Counted from the first letter of the stretch, positions 1 through 6,917 are shown. The stretch is DNA of 8,352 nucleotides from an uncultured Chloroflexota bacterium (GCA_913052545.1 CAJXEF010000099.1:1-8352), one strand, 5' to 3'. Program-made: numbers and translations. The notes: a model not told the origin generated them from the sequence alone.

Positions 1-203
1 TCCTTCGTCTCCAGATAACGTGCCGGTGTTCGGGCTTTGACTGACGGACGATTCGCTGGACCTATAGTTGGCATCAGACTGCTAGTGAAGTTATCCATAA
101 CAACAGTGACAGATAATTTATCCACGGGATCAAGGGTCAGGTTCACAGGCAGCTGCGATTGCACAGTCAGGTTTGATTCAGAAGAGAAGGATCGATTATG
201 CAT
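1..203 (-). CDS. Probable metallo-beta-lactamase-fold hydrolase, N-terminal fragment (runs off left edge)
   Basis: The minus strand stays open from an ATG at 203 to base 3, giving 67 codons with no stop before the window edge. An in-frame TAA lies just upstream (209-207). Residues 27-45 read VDKLSVTVVMDNFTSSLMP. This resembles the first beta strand and the 'VTVLVDN...LLP' signature near the N-terminus of MBL-fold hydrolases of the COG1237 type (related to the ribofuranosylaminobenzene phosphate synthase group). The metal-binding HxHxDH motif would lie further on and is outside the window, so activity cannot be judged. The ATG at 203 lies inside the end of the DUF4395 gene, a 37-base overlap that suggests co-transcription and translational coupling. 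The ribosome binding site is weak (AAAGA directly before the ATG). In-frame GTG codons at 164 and 146 are alternative starts. The family call rests only on the short N-terminal motif and is moderately secure. Confidence 0.6.
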   Translation of the reverse strand, partial: MHNRSFSSESNLTVQSQLPVNLTLDPVDKLSVTVVMDNFTSSLMPTIGPANRPSVKARTPARYLETK

Positions 204-679
204 TCTTTACAAACCGATTCTGGTATTAGCCCAAATTTCATAAGCCAACTAAAGACGTAGCATCCGGTGCAAAACCCTAAGAATGTCTCTAAGGAAGCAA
301 AGAATCCTAAAATGCCTATCAGGTATCGAGTTACAACAATGGAGTCACCCAAGAAAAAGGTAACAAGGGCAGCTAAAGAAAACCCCAGTCCTATTGATTG
401 AGCGAACCGCTTGGGAGGTCCGGGCACAGGTTTGTCATGATTTCCAAAGATCGGAATTAATACTTTAGTCGCCAACAAACCTATGGGACTTAATGTAGGT
501 CCTGTCGCCACTCGAGCGAGAAAGCCATATCCTAGCAGCAGCAGTACCCATTTATTGCCAGTTATTAAGAATGATAATGCCAAAATTACGACCATAAAGG
601 CTACGAGGCGGGCTGCGTATTCATTTACCGGATTCGGAAAGCTAAAGAGTTCTCTCGCAATAGGAATAATTTTATTCAT
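167..679 (-). CDS. DUF4395 family integral membrane protein
   Basis: This 170-residue protein has the DUF4395 layout. It opens with the family's FPNPVNEYAARLVA segment (residues 14-27). Hydrophobic helices follow at about 25-40 and 44-57, then a pair at about 95-111 and 116-134. The late helix carries C137-T-G-C140, and a second cysteine pair, C157-K-E-C160, sits near the C-terminus. CxGC and CxxC pairs are typical of the family and suggest thiol redox chemistry or metal binding at the membrane, but the function is not established. The ATG at 679 is preceded by GGGA a few bases upstream. The gene is divergent from the dehydrogenase at 790 and overlaps the downstream MBL-like gene by 37 bases, so those two probably form an operon. 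Family membership is fairly sure; the role is unknown. Confidence 0.85.
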   Translation of the reverse strand: MNKIIPIARELFSFPNPVNEYAARLVAFMVVILALSFLITGNKWVLLLLGYGFLARVATGPTLSPIGLLATKVLIPIFGNHDKPVPGPPKRFAQSIGLGFSLAALVTFFLGDSIVVTRYLIGILGFFASLETFLGFCTGCYVFSWLMKFGLIPESVCKECIIDPSLLNQT

Positions 680-729
680 TTAAGGTCCCGTATATTATTC
701 GGTGCTCTACAAGGTTGCTAAAGACGGAT

Positions 730-743
730 TTCTAGAACTAGAA
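730..743. promoter_or_regulatory. Inverted repeat in divergent intergenic region, candidate operator
   Basis: TTCTAG and CTAGAA are exact inverted copies separated by AA, lying midway between the divergent starts at 679 and 790. An AT-rich TTATATAA stretch at 762-769, just upstream of the dehydrogenase gene, could serve as a -10 element, but no good -35 hexamer accompanies it. The repeat has the size of a dimeric regulator site, yet six-base arms also occur by chance. No regulator gene is in the window. Confidence 0.28.
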
Positions 744-789
744 TGTGCCGGCTTGGCGTGATTATATAAGAAAGAAGATGGTGAAATGA

Positions 790-1770
790 ATGTTTTCAGC
801 TAGGATTACCAGTCCCAAGAAATACGATATAGAGGATATCGAGACACCCTCTATAAGTGATGGGCAATGTCTAATTAAGTTAGAAAAATGGTCTGTTTGT
901 GGTAGCGATATTCGCCACGCTTACGGTCCCGTTCACCCTGAGGAAGAATACCCAATGCGTCACGGTGGAGCATGCCACGAATGCGCGGGTACCATTGTCG
1001 AAAGCAAATCAGATAAGTTTAAGGTTGGAGAACGAGTCATAGTACTACCGGGCGCCAACGGACCAGGTGGTCTGGTTGAATATTATCCTGGAGACGAGGG
1101 CCGCATGGCTCTTGTACCTGACCACGGGGATTTAGGGGAGTGGATTCTTTGTCAGCCATCGGGGACAGTGCTTTATTCGTGTCAGCAGATGGGTACCATA
1201 TTGGGCAAGGATGTAGTTGTAATGGGGCAAGGGAGTATAGGGCTGTCGTTTACTGCTATTTGTGCCCGTGCAGGGGCAAGGAAAGTTATTGCGGTCGATC
1301 CTCTAGACTATAGACTTGAATGGGGTACTAAATTCGGGGCGACACATACCATCAACCCTGACAAAGACGATGTCGATGAAGCACTCTCGGAGATAACCGG
1401 TGGCAGGCTTGCCGACATATCTGTAGAGGCGTCCGGATTTCCCGACGCTTTAAGCGCAGCCATCAGGGGCGCAACAAAACACGGTAAAGTCATTATATTT
1501 GGAATTCAGGCTGGACCGACAGGCAAAAAAATTGAAATCGACACCTCGATTTTCATGAGGAATGCTCCGACCATAATTCCAACTTCTGGCGCAGGCAGTG
1601 GTGATCCCATCGGTCATATCGATAGGATGATTGCCTTAAAGGAGCGAGGTTGGTGGAATCCCGGGGAAATGAAGACTCATGAAATGAACTTCGAAGAGGT
1701 TCAAGGTGCCTATGATCAGTACGAACAATACGAGGACGGGATAGTTAAGGTGATATTGAGTGCTGACTGA
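790..1770 (+). CDS. Zinc-type medium-chain dehydrogenase (alcohol/polyol dehydrogenase family), atypical zinc site
   Basis: This 326-residue medium-chain dehydrogenase/reductase probably oxidises an alcohol or sugar hydroxyl with NAD. The N-terminal GroES-like domain has C37-G-S-D40 and H63-E64 (HECAG), matching the first catalytic zinc ligands. The nucleotide-binding domain has G146-Q-G148-S-I-G151, with D170 ending the next strand, which favours NAD over NADP. Two things are unusual. The four-cysteine structural-zinc lobe is absent, since residues 80-120 contain no cysteine cluster. The segment that normally reads 'EP' and supplies the third zinc ligand reads C121-Q122-P123. The protein is slightly shorter than the usual 340-350 residues. 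The start is fixed because an in-frame TGA lies immediately before the ATG; GGTGA five bases upstream can act as ribosome binding site. A strong hairpin ends the transcript. Context with a dehydratase and a lactonase suggests a sugar or aldonate substrate, but the sequence does not show which. Confidence 0.88.
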   Translation: MFSARITSPKKYDIEDIETPSISDGQCLIKLEKWSVCGSDIRHAYGPVHPEEEYPMRHGGACHECAGTIVESKSDKFKVGERVIVLPGANGPGGLVEYYPGDEGRMALVPDHGDLGEWILCQPSGTVLYSCQQMGTILGKDVVVMGQGSIGLSFTAICARAGARKVIAVDPLDYRLEWGTKFGATHTINPDKDDVDEALSEITGGRLADISVEASGFPDALSAAIRGATKHGKVIIFGIQAGPTGKKIEIDTSIFMRNAPTIIPTSGAGSGDPIGHIDRMIALKERGWWNPGEMKTHEMNFEEVQGAYDQYEQYEDGIVKVILSAD

Positions 1771-1794
1771 GGCCTAAACGTTAAGTGTTTGACT

Positions 1795-1826
1795 AATGGG
1801 GGGCAATCAGCCCCCCATTTCAGTTT
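1795..1826 (+). terminator. Rho-independent-type terminator after the dehydrogenase gene
   Basis: AATGGGGGGC (1795-1804) and GCCCCCCATT (1810-1819) form a perfect 10-base-pair stem with a five-base AATCA loop. The following sequence, TCAGTTT, gives only a short, interrupted T-rich tail, so termination may be partial. The hairpin starts 24 bases after the stop codon and separates the dehydrogenase from the enolase-superfamily gene. Confidence 0.75.
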
Positions 1827-1827
1827 A

Positions 1828-1848
1828 TATAATCATGCATATTTGCAT
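1828..1848 (+). promoter_or_regulatory. Candidate -10 box and adjacent ATGCA-N4-TGCAT inverted repeat
   Basis: A consensus TATAAT lies at 1828-1833, right after the terminator, and ATGCA/TGCAT arms follow at 1835-1839 and 1844-1848. This is a plausible start region for independent transcription of the gene at 1890, with the repeat placed where a repressor could block RNA polymerase. There is no good -35 hexamer at normal spacing, because that position falls in the hairpin. Low confidence. Confidence 0.25.
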
Positions 1849-1878
1849 ATTACTGATAAACAGTCAGGAATAATGAAT

Positions 1879-1884
1879 GGAGGT
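1879..1884 (+). promoter_or_regulatory. Strong ribosome binding site that decides a GTG start
   Basis: GGAGGT lies five bases before the GTG at 1890 and is the best Shine-Dalgarno match in the window. It supports GTG 1890 as the true start. The motif also lies inside a six-codon ATG mini-frame (1873-1893) whose TGA overlaps the GTG start. Confidence 0.75.
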
Positions 1885-1889
1885 CCCAA

Positions 1890-3053
1890 GTGAAGATTAC
1901 GTCTGTCAAAGCTATTCCTGCGTCTCATACCACTAGGAGAGTTGGTAGTGTTACTTCACGCAACTACGTATTCGTTAAGGTTGAGACAGACGAGGGTATC
2001 ACGGGTTGGGGAGAAGCCACCTGTGGGCCTTTGAGTGTCTCAACGATGGTAGACGAATTCGGGGCAGTGATTACAGGCAAGGACCCGATGGAGATCGAAA
2101 AACATTGGCAGACTCTCTATCATCATTTTCACGTAAGGGGCGGAATCGTACAGATGTCTGCTATCAGCGGTATTGAGATTGCTCTTTGGGACATAAAGGG
2201 ACAAGCTCTTGGGGTGCCTGTTTACGAACTCCTGGGAGGTAAGATCAGAGATAGGATATGGACCTACGGTAGGTGGGATGGAGTGACTCCAGAACTCGCC
2301 GTTGAAAACGCTATGGATCACATCCAGCGTGGCCTGACAGCGCTGAAGGGAGACCCCTTTGAGCACAGAGGAATTTTTATAGATAGGGAATCAGAAGAGC
2401 TAGCCATAGCTAAGGTGAAGGCAGTTCGTGAGGCCGTGGGTGACGGGGTAGAACTTTTCGTAGAAGTACACGGCAGACTCGCACCATCAGACGCGATCCG
2501 AATCGGAAATCGATTAGAGGAATTCAGGCCATTTTTCTATGAGGAGCCTGTTCCACCGCAGAATCTGGATGCTCTGAAAAAAGTGTCTGATCATGTAAAC
2601 ATACCAATCGCTACCGGCGAGCGATTACTGACAAAGTTTGATTACGCGGATTTGCTTCCACTTCATGCGGTCGACTTGATTCAACCTGATGTGGTGCAGG
2701 CGGGGGGCATATTGGAACTTAAGAAGATAGCTGCGATGGCAGAAGCGTACTATGTAGGATTTCAACCCCATAATCCGTATGGCCCATTCTGTACCATAGC
2801 AGCGTTGCATCTGGACGCCAGTACTCCGAACTTTCTTATACAAGAAGGTGGTATCCATCCTTGGTTCCAAGATTCTACGGTGGGAGATTTTCCTGAGCAG
2901 GTAAACGGGTACTTCGGTGTTCCACCTGGACCAGGGCTCGGGGTGGCAATGGACGAGGATTGGCTTGCCGCAAACCCCTGGGATGATAAGGCTGCTCCTT
3001 GGAGGCCTCAGGCGGGAGCAAATCCATCACGTCAGGATGTGAACTGGTCTTAG
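1890..3053 (+). CDS. Mandelate racemase/muconate lactonizing-type enolase-superfamily protein, galactonate dehydratase-like acid-sugar dehydratase
   Basis: This 387-residue protein has the full enolase-superfamily layout: an N-terminal capping domain (about 1-120, including ETDEGITGWGE) and a (beta/alpha)8 barrel. Active-site residues are visible in order: K153 (GLTALK), E192-V-H194-G-R, E218 (FYEEP), E244 (TGER), D267 (QPDVVQAGG), H294 (QPHNP) and E319 (IQEGG). A D267-H294 dyad plus a His two residues after the first metal ligand is the pattern of D-galactonate and related acid-sugar dehydratases, which convert an aldonate to a 2-keto-3-deoxy acid using Mg2+. The first metal ligand position, Asp in mandelate racemase and DgoD, is Glu192 here. 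The second Lys of the racemase KxK pair is replaced (D155), arguing against racemase activity. The GTG start is set by GGAGGT. The SMP-30 gene converges on its 3' end with a 24-base gap. Superfamily is certain; exact substrate is unknown. Confidence 0.92.
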   Translation: MKITSVKAIPASHTTRRVGSVTSRNYVFVKVETDEGITGWGEATCGPLSVSTMVDEFGAVITGKDPMEIEKHWQTLYHHFHVRGGIVQMSAISGIEIALWDIKGQALGVPVYELLGGKIRDRIWTYGRWDGVTPELAVENAMDHIQRGLTALKGDPFEHRGIFIDRESEELAIAKVKAVREAVGDGVELFVEVHGRLAPSDAIRIGNRLEEFRPFFYEEPVPPQNLDALKKVSDHVNIPIATGERLLTKFDYADLLPLHAVDLIQPDVVQAGGILELKKIAAMAEAYYVGFQPHNPYGPFCTIAALHLDASTPNFLIQEGGIHPWFQDSTVGDFPEQVNGYFGVPPGPGLGVAMDEDWLAANPWDDKAAPWRPQAGANPSRQDVNWS

Positions 3054-3077
3054 ATCGTTTAGATATTCTTTAATTGC

Positions 3078-4052
3078 TTAACTTAGGGCCAATCCTTTTG
3101 CCCCGGTATAAATCGAATATACAGACTGGCTGGCAGTGATGAATAACCTGTTTCTCTTCATTCCGCCAAAAGTTAAATTAGAAGGTACCTCAGGTAAATA
3201 GATTCGTCCGATAAGGTTTGAATCAGAAGCGTAAATTGCGATCGAATTTGTCCCTCTTTGGGCTGAAGCCCAGAGGTTGCCGTCGGTATCGCATCTGATT
3301 CCGTCAGTTGAGTCCATTCCAGTCTCGGTAAAGATCCTTGCCCCTGAAAGGGAGGATTCATTACTATCCACGTCATAGATGTATATAACTTTCGGATTGT
3401 CAGATCCGGAGTCAGCTATGTATAGCTTGCTATAATCTGGCGAAAAACAAAGGCCGTTAGGCCTAACGGCTTGTGTGGTCATCACGGTTACTTCGTCCGT
3501 TTCTGGATGGATTCGGTATACTGCTGTTGGTAGTTCAGGTTCCGCCTTGTCTCCTTCATAGTCGTTGAGAATGCCGTAGCCAGGATCAGTGAACCAAATA
3601 GCACCATCTGAATGCACTGCGACGTCATTCGGCGCATTGAATCGAATGTTCTTATGCGAGCTGGCTATGACTGAAATTGTGCCGTCGTGCTCAGTTCTGG
3701 TTAGCTGCCTAGTTAGATGTTCGCAAGTCACCAGCCTTCCCTCGTTGTCTCGAACGTTGCCGTTAGCGTTATTGGAGGGAATTCGATACTCACTTACTTG
3801 TCCGGTTTCTTCAATCCAGCGCAATAAGCGATTATTTGGAATGTCGCTAAAAAGTAAATACCTGCCATCCCCGAACCATGCAGGACCCTCTGCCCATCTG
3901 CACCCCGTAAATATTCTCTCTAAACCTGTGTTGCCAATAAAATATTTTCGGAAGCGTTCGTCTATGATCTCAATTGCGGGCTCTGGGTAAGGAATGGTGT
4001 CCGTAGTCCAGTCCCTGTCGAGTCTCCGGTCTACCCCATCGTTTGTTGCCAT
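3078..4052 (-). CDS. SMP-30/gluconolactonase/LRE-family sugar lactone hydrolase
   Basis: This 324-residue six-bladed beta-propeller protein probably hydrolyses a sugar lactone to its aldonic acid with a divalent metal. Putative metal and catalytic residues sit in their family motifs: E55 in AEGPAWF, N142 in NAPNDVAV, N199 in RPNGLCFSPD and D250 in DSTDGIRCD. Other family blocks are FSDIPNNRLLRW (68-79), ANGNVRD (96-102), IWFTDPGYGI (152-161) and NLTFGG (292-297). There is no signal peptide, so it is probably cytoplasmic. The first 40 residues form a polar lead-in before the first blade. The ATG at 4052 follows GGGAG by four bases. It converges with the dehydratase gene and is divergent from the transporter at 4291. 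The neighbouring dehydrogenase and dehydratase support a lactonase step in aldose oxidation, but family members also include other esterases and lactonases. Confidence 0.9.
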   Translation of the reverse strand: MATNDGVDRRLDRDWTTDTIPYPEPAIEIIDERFRKYFIGNTGLERIFTGCRWAEGPAWFGDGRYLLFSDIPNNRLLRWIEETGQVSEYRIPSNNANGNVRDNEGRLVTCEHLTRQLTRTEHDGTISVIASSHKNIRFNAPNDVAVHSDGAIWFTDPGYGILNDYEGDKAEPELPTAVYRIHPETDEVTVMTTQAVRPNGLCFSPDYSKLYIADSGSDNPKVIYIYDVDSNESSLSGARIFTETGMDSTDGIRCDTDGNLWASAQRGTNSIAIYASDSNLIGRIYLPEVPSNLTFGGMKRNRLFITASQSVYSIYTGAKGLALS

Positions 4053-4149
4053 ATTGCTCCCTTTAGGTCTTGTATTCCCAGTCTATATGCCGACGGTACA
4101 TCTATGTTAAATAGTTAGTCTGGCGTTGGGAGATTCTATGATAATCCAA

Positions 4150-4166
4150 TACCGCGACTGGCGGTA
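4150..4166. promoter_or_regulatory. Inverted repeat TACCGC-N5-GCGGTA, candidate operator between divergent genes
   Basis: The 238-base region 4053-4290 between the divergent lactonase and transporter genes has no convincing ORF. Its clearest element is this exact six-base inverted repeat with a five-base spacer, a size suited to a dimeric regulator. A TATATT at 4232-4237 could be a -10 for the transporter, without a good -35. The remainder is AT-rich with no other feature I can support. Confidence 0.35.
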
Positions 4167-4290
4167 CGCAACGAGTTTTACATAGCTAAATTGTGCTACG
4201 ATTTCCTGAATGCTTTTTCGCTAGTGCTATTTATATTAGAATTTCTTACCTATCGGCAAAGCTACGGTTTGACCTAAAAAAACATTAGAA

Positions 4291-5643
4291 ATGTACCGGT
4301 TGGAATACATGAAGCGGGCTATAAAAGTTATCTCATCTGGCGACGGTAAGCTGTACTATGGTTGGCTTGTCTTGGCAGTTTGTTTTTTCTTAGTCATGAT
4401 TGCATTTGGCGTCAGGTCGTCAATGGGTGTGTTTGTCACACCAATAGAGAACGAGATGAACTGGACTCGTTCGGAGATTACGAGGGTGATCTCACTAGGA
4501 ATACTTGTAGGAGCCTTTTCCTTTCTAGTGACTGGGTATCTGCATGATAGATATGGCGGCCGTTTTGTAATTGGTGGGGCCCTTTTAATGTTAGGTGTTT
4601 CAGTCATGTTAGTAAGCATGTTGAACTCGATGATTTCATTCATATTACTCTGGGGATTCCTGATGAGTTTTGCGTCCAGCGGAGTCTCCTTCGTAACCAT
4701 CCATGCCTTATTGTCTAGGTGGTTTTTCAGGCGTAGAGGCATGGTTATAAGTATCTCCGCTGCAGGAGGCTCAATTGGTCCAGTATTACTGGCACCATTT
4801 TCAGCATACCTTATTGAGACCTTTGACTGGAGAACCGCGTTTGTTGTTCTCGGAGCGATGATATTTTTTATAGCCGCTCCTCTAGCGTTAACCTTCCTGC
4901 GTAATAACCCGGGTGGGATGATTCCAAGGAGTGAACTTGAAGGACATTCTGAAGACGAGGACAAATCTTCGACGAAGAGCGTTGAAGACGTCTCAGGTCT
5001 ATTGTTTACAAGCAAGTGGAAACAGGCCTTAAGCACGTCGCCTTTTTGGCAACTGTCTGCTGCCTATCTTGTTTGCGGTATTACAACGAACATCATTTCC
5101 GTGCATTTTGTGCCGTTTGCCGAAGATCAAGGTGTTCCTAAAATGACGGCAGCGACAATATTCGGCATCATGATGGGCCTCAACTCTATAGGCGTATTGT
5201 CAGCTGGGTTTCTTTCAAACTATTTCAAACAGAAAAACATTCTTGGGACTACCTACGCACTTAGAGGAATGGCTTATGTCCTGTTGCTGGTTGTAGGTGG
5301 AGTTGAAGGGATGTGGGCGTTTGCCCTCGTGGCGGGTATTTCTTGGATTGCGACTGCTTCAGTGACCTCGTCTATGACTGCCGATATATACGGACTAGAG
5401 AATATTGGTACCCTTAATGGCATGACCAATATGGCCCATCAGATAGGTGGAGCGCTATCAGTTTTGATGGCAGGGGAACTTAATCAACTCACAGGGTCTT
5501 ACACACTGCCCTTTTCGATTGCCGCATTGACACTTATTTTTGCCAGTATCGCTGCTTTCAGCGTTAATGAAAGAAAATATTCCTACAGATATAACCCTGT
5601 ATCGTCTGTTTTTAAATCTCTAGAAACGAACCCAGCTAGGTAA
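4291..5643 (+). CDS. MFS transporter, monocarboxylate/oxalate-formate porter-like
   Basis: This 450-residue inner-membrane protein has about 12 hydrophobic segments split 6+6 by a charged central loop (about 204-245, with EDEDK). Segment 1 begins with YYGWLVLAVCFF (22-33), the start typical of the oxalate-formate/monocarboxylate branch. The loop between segments 2 and 3 has the MFS signature G-Y-L-H-D-R-Y-G-G-R (82-91). WFFRRRGMVISIS (144-156) corresponds to the loop and start of segment 5. Such proteins usually move organic anions with protons or by exchange, but the substrate cannot be read from the sequence. The ATG at 4291 lacks a clear ribosome binding site. A second in-frame ATG at 4309, with GGA four bases upstream, is an equally good start. 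Only 59 bases separate it from the P450 gene, so the two are probably co-transcribed. Confidence 0.9.
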   Translation: MYRLEYMKRAIKVISSGDGKLYYGWLVLAVCFFLVMIAFGVRSSMGVFVTPIENEMNWTRSEITRVISLGILVGAFSFLVTGYLHDRYGGRFVIGGALLMLGVSVMLVSMLNSMISFILLWGFLMSFASSGVSFVTIHALLSRWFFRRRGMVISISAAGGSIGPVLLAPFSAYLIETFDWRTAFVVLGAMIFFIAAPLALTFLRNNPGGMIPRSELEGHSEDEDKSSTKSVEDVSGLLFTSKWKQALSTSPFWQLSAAYLVCGITTNIISVHFVPFAEDQGVPKMTAATIFGIMMGLNSIGVLSAGFLSNYFKQKNILGTTYALRGMAYVLLLVVGGVEGMWAFALVAGISWIATASVTSSMTADIYGLENIGTLNGMTNMAHQIGGALSVLMAGELNQLTGSYTLPFSIAALTLIFASIAAFSVNERKYSYRYNPVSSVFKSLETNPAR

Positions 5644-5665
5644 GCCAAAGTTATTACGATTGGCT
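5643..5665 (+). terminator. Weak hairpin between transporter and P450 genes
   Basis: AGCCAA (5643-5648) and TTGGCT (5660-5665) can pair as a six-base stem with an 11-base loop. The loop is long and no T-run follows directly, so this is at most an attenuator or a processing site, and may be chance. Confidence 0.18.
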
Positions 5666-5702
5666 CATTCTTGAATTTGAAGCACATTAAGATGGCCTAA
5701 CC

Positions 5703-6917
5703 TTGAACCCAGCTAAGATCGTTGTATCCGGATTGATGCTCGGAGTGGAACGATTTCAAACGGGCGTCTCATATAATCCGCTCTCTTCCAGATTACACAG
5801 GAACCCTTATCCGACCTATGACAGGTTGCGTGCACGAGACCCAGTTCACTGGTCAAAATTAGCAATGTCATGGATAGTAACCAGATATGATGATGTAGAC
5901 ATTGTACTGAGGAACCCAAAAATATTTTCCAACGAACGTAACAGCTATGACACTCCGAGGAGTTTACTCACTTTGGACCCCCCGGATCACACGCGCCTCC
6001 GATCTCTGGTGAGCCAGGCATTCACACCAGCATCAGTACATGTACTGTCGGAAAGAATGGACGATATCGTGTCAGAAATCCTAGCCGAATTGGACTTTAG
6101 CAGACCGTTTGACGTGATTGAATCGATAGCCTACCCGCTGCCAATAATAGTTATCTCGGAGTTACTTGGGGTAAGGCCAGACGATAGGCATAGTTTTGCC
6201 AGGTGGTCTGCTGACATCGCCCGTTCTATAGAACCAACTATTTCACGCAATGAGGCTCATAGGGTTGAACAGTCTCGAGATGCTCTAAATCAATACTTTT
6301 CAAATGTCATAGAGGAACGTCGTAGACAGCCGGAAGAGGATCTGATCAGCCGATTGGTCCAGGCGGAAGAGGGAGGAGAAAAACTCTCACTTGAGGAAAT
6401 GTTATCTCTATTAAGACTCCTGTTGATCGCAGGGAATGAAACGACCAAAAACCTTATAGGAAACGGGCTTTTAGCTCTATTATGCAATCCAGGTGAACTA
6501 GAGCGCCTCCGGTCTGAGCCATCCTTGATGGAGTCGGCTGTGGAGGAGATGCTGCGCTTCGATAGTCCGGTACAAGTAGACTTAAGGACAGTTGGAGAGA
6601 ACACTGTGGTTGGAGGTACAGAAATGAGTTGTGGGCAGCGTGTTCTAGCCGTCATAGGTGCTGCCAATAGGGATCCTGAAGCTTTCCCAGACCCTAACAC
6701 TCTGGATTTATCGAGGAACGACAGGCCAAATATGTCTTTCGGAAGAGGTATTCATCATTGCCTTGGAGCACCCCTTGCAAGATTGGAGGCCGCGGCTGCT
6801 TTCAGGGGGATGATTCACAGGCTAAAAGAGATATCCCTGGAGAAAGCCCCCCGATTCCGCAGCCAACTAGTGCTCAGAGGTGTTGAATCTCTGATAGTAA
6901 AAGCGAATGAATTCTAG
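5703..6917 (+). CDS. Cytochrome P450, soluble bacterial type
   Basis: This 404-residue protein has the full set of P450 landmarks. The I-helix has A243-G-N-E246-T247-T248 with the acid-alcohol pair for oxygen activation. The K-helix ExxR is E282-M-L-R285. The heme loop is F346-G-R-G-I-H-H-C353-L-G, with C353 as the thiolate ligand. LDPPDHTRLRSLV (91-103) is the usual C-helix block. There is no membrane anchor, as expected for a soluble bacterial monooxygenase. It would need ferredoxin and ferredoxin reductase, and neither is encoded in this window. The start is uncertain. The first possible codon after an in-frame TAA is TTG 5703, with no good ribosome binding site; ATG 5736, with GGA three bases upstream, would give a protein 11 residues shorter that keeps the whole fold. 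Flanking transporter genes suggest that the oxidised compound is imported or exported, but the substrate is unknown. Confidence 0.93.
   Translation: MNPAKIVVSGLMLGVERFQTGVSYNPLSSRLHRNPYPTYDRLRARDPVHWSKLAMSWIVTRYDDVDIVLRNPKIFSNERNSYDTPRSLLTLDPPDHTRLRSLVSQAFTPASVHVLSERMDDIVSEILAELDFSRPFDVIESIAYPLPIIVISELLGVRPDDRHSFARWSADIARSIEPTISRNEAHRVEQSRDALNQYFSNVIEERRRQPEEDLISRLVQAEEGGEKLSLEEMLSLLRLLLIAGNETTKNLIGNGLLALLCNPGELERLRSEPSLMESAVEEMLRFDSPVQVDLRTVGENTVVGGTEMSCGQRVLAVIGAANRDPEAFPDPNTLDLSRNDRPNMSFGRGIHHCLGAPLARLEAAAAFRGMIHRLKEISLEKAPRFRSQLVLRGVESLIVKANEF

Noticed and set aside
37..243. 68-codon plus-strand open frame at the left edge
   Set aside because: It is opposite the MBL-like N-terminus and the end of the DUF4395 gene; its translation shows no motif.
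3589..3990. 133-codon open frame on the plus strand
   Set aside because: It is antisense to the SMP-30 gene, which has complete family motifs in the other strand.
4356..5036. 226-codon open frame on the minus strand
   Set aside because: It is antisense to the first MFS gene and has no recognisable domain. Long antisense frames are common opposite membrane-protein genes.
5643..5665. Strong terminator between the transporter and P450 genes
   Set aside because: The stem is only six base pairs with an 11-base loop and no following T-run, so it is kept only as a weak hairpin and co-transcription remains likely.
6290..6700. 136-codon open frame on the minus strand
   Set aside because: It is opposite the P450 I-helix and K-helix region, is Ser/Arg-rich, and has no domain signature.
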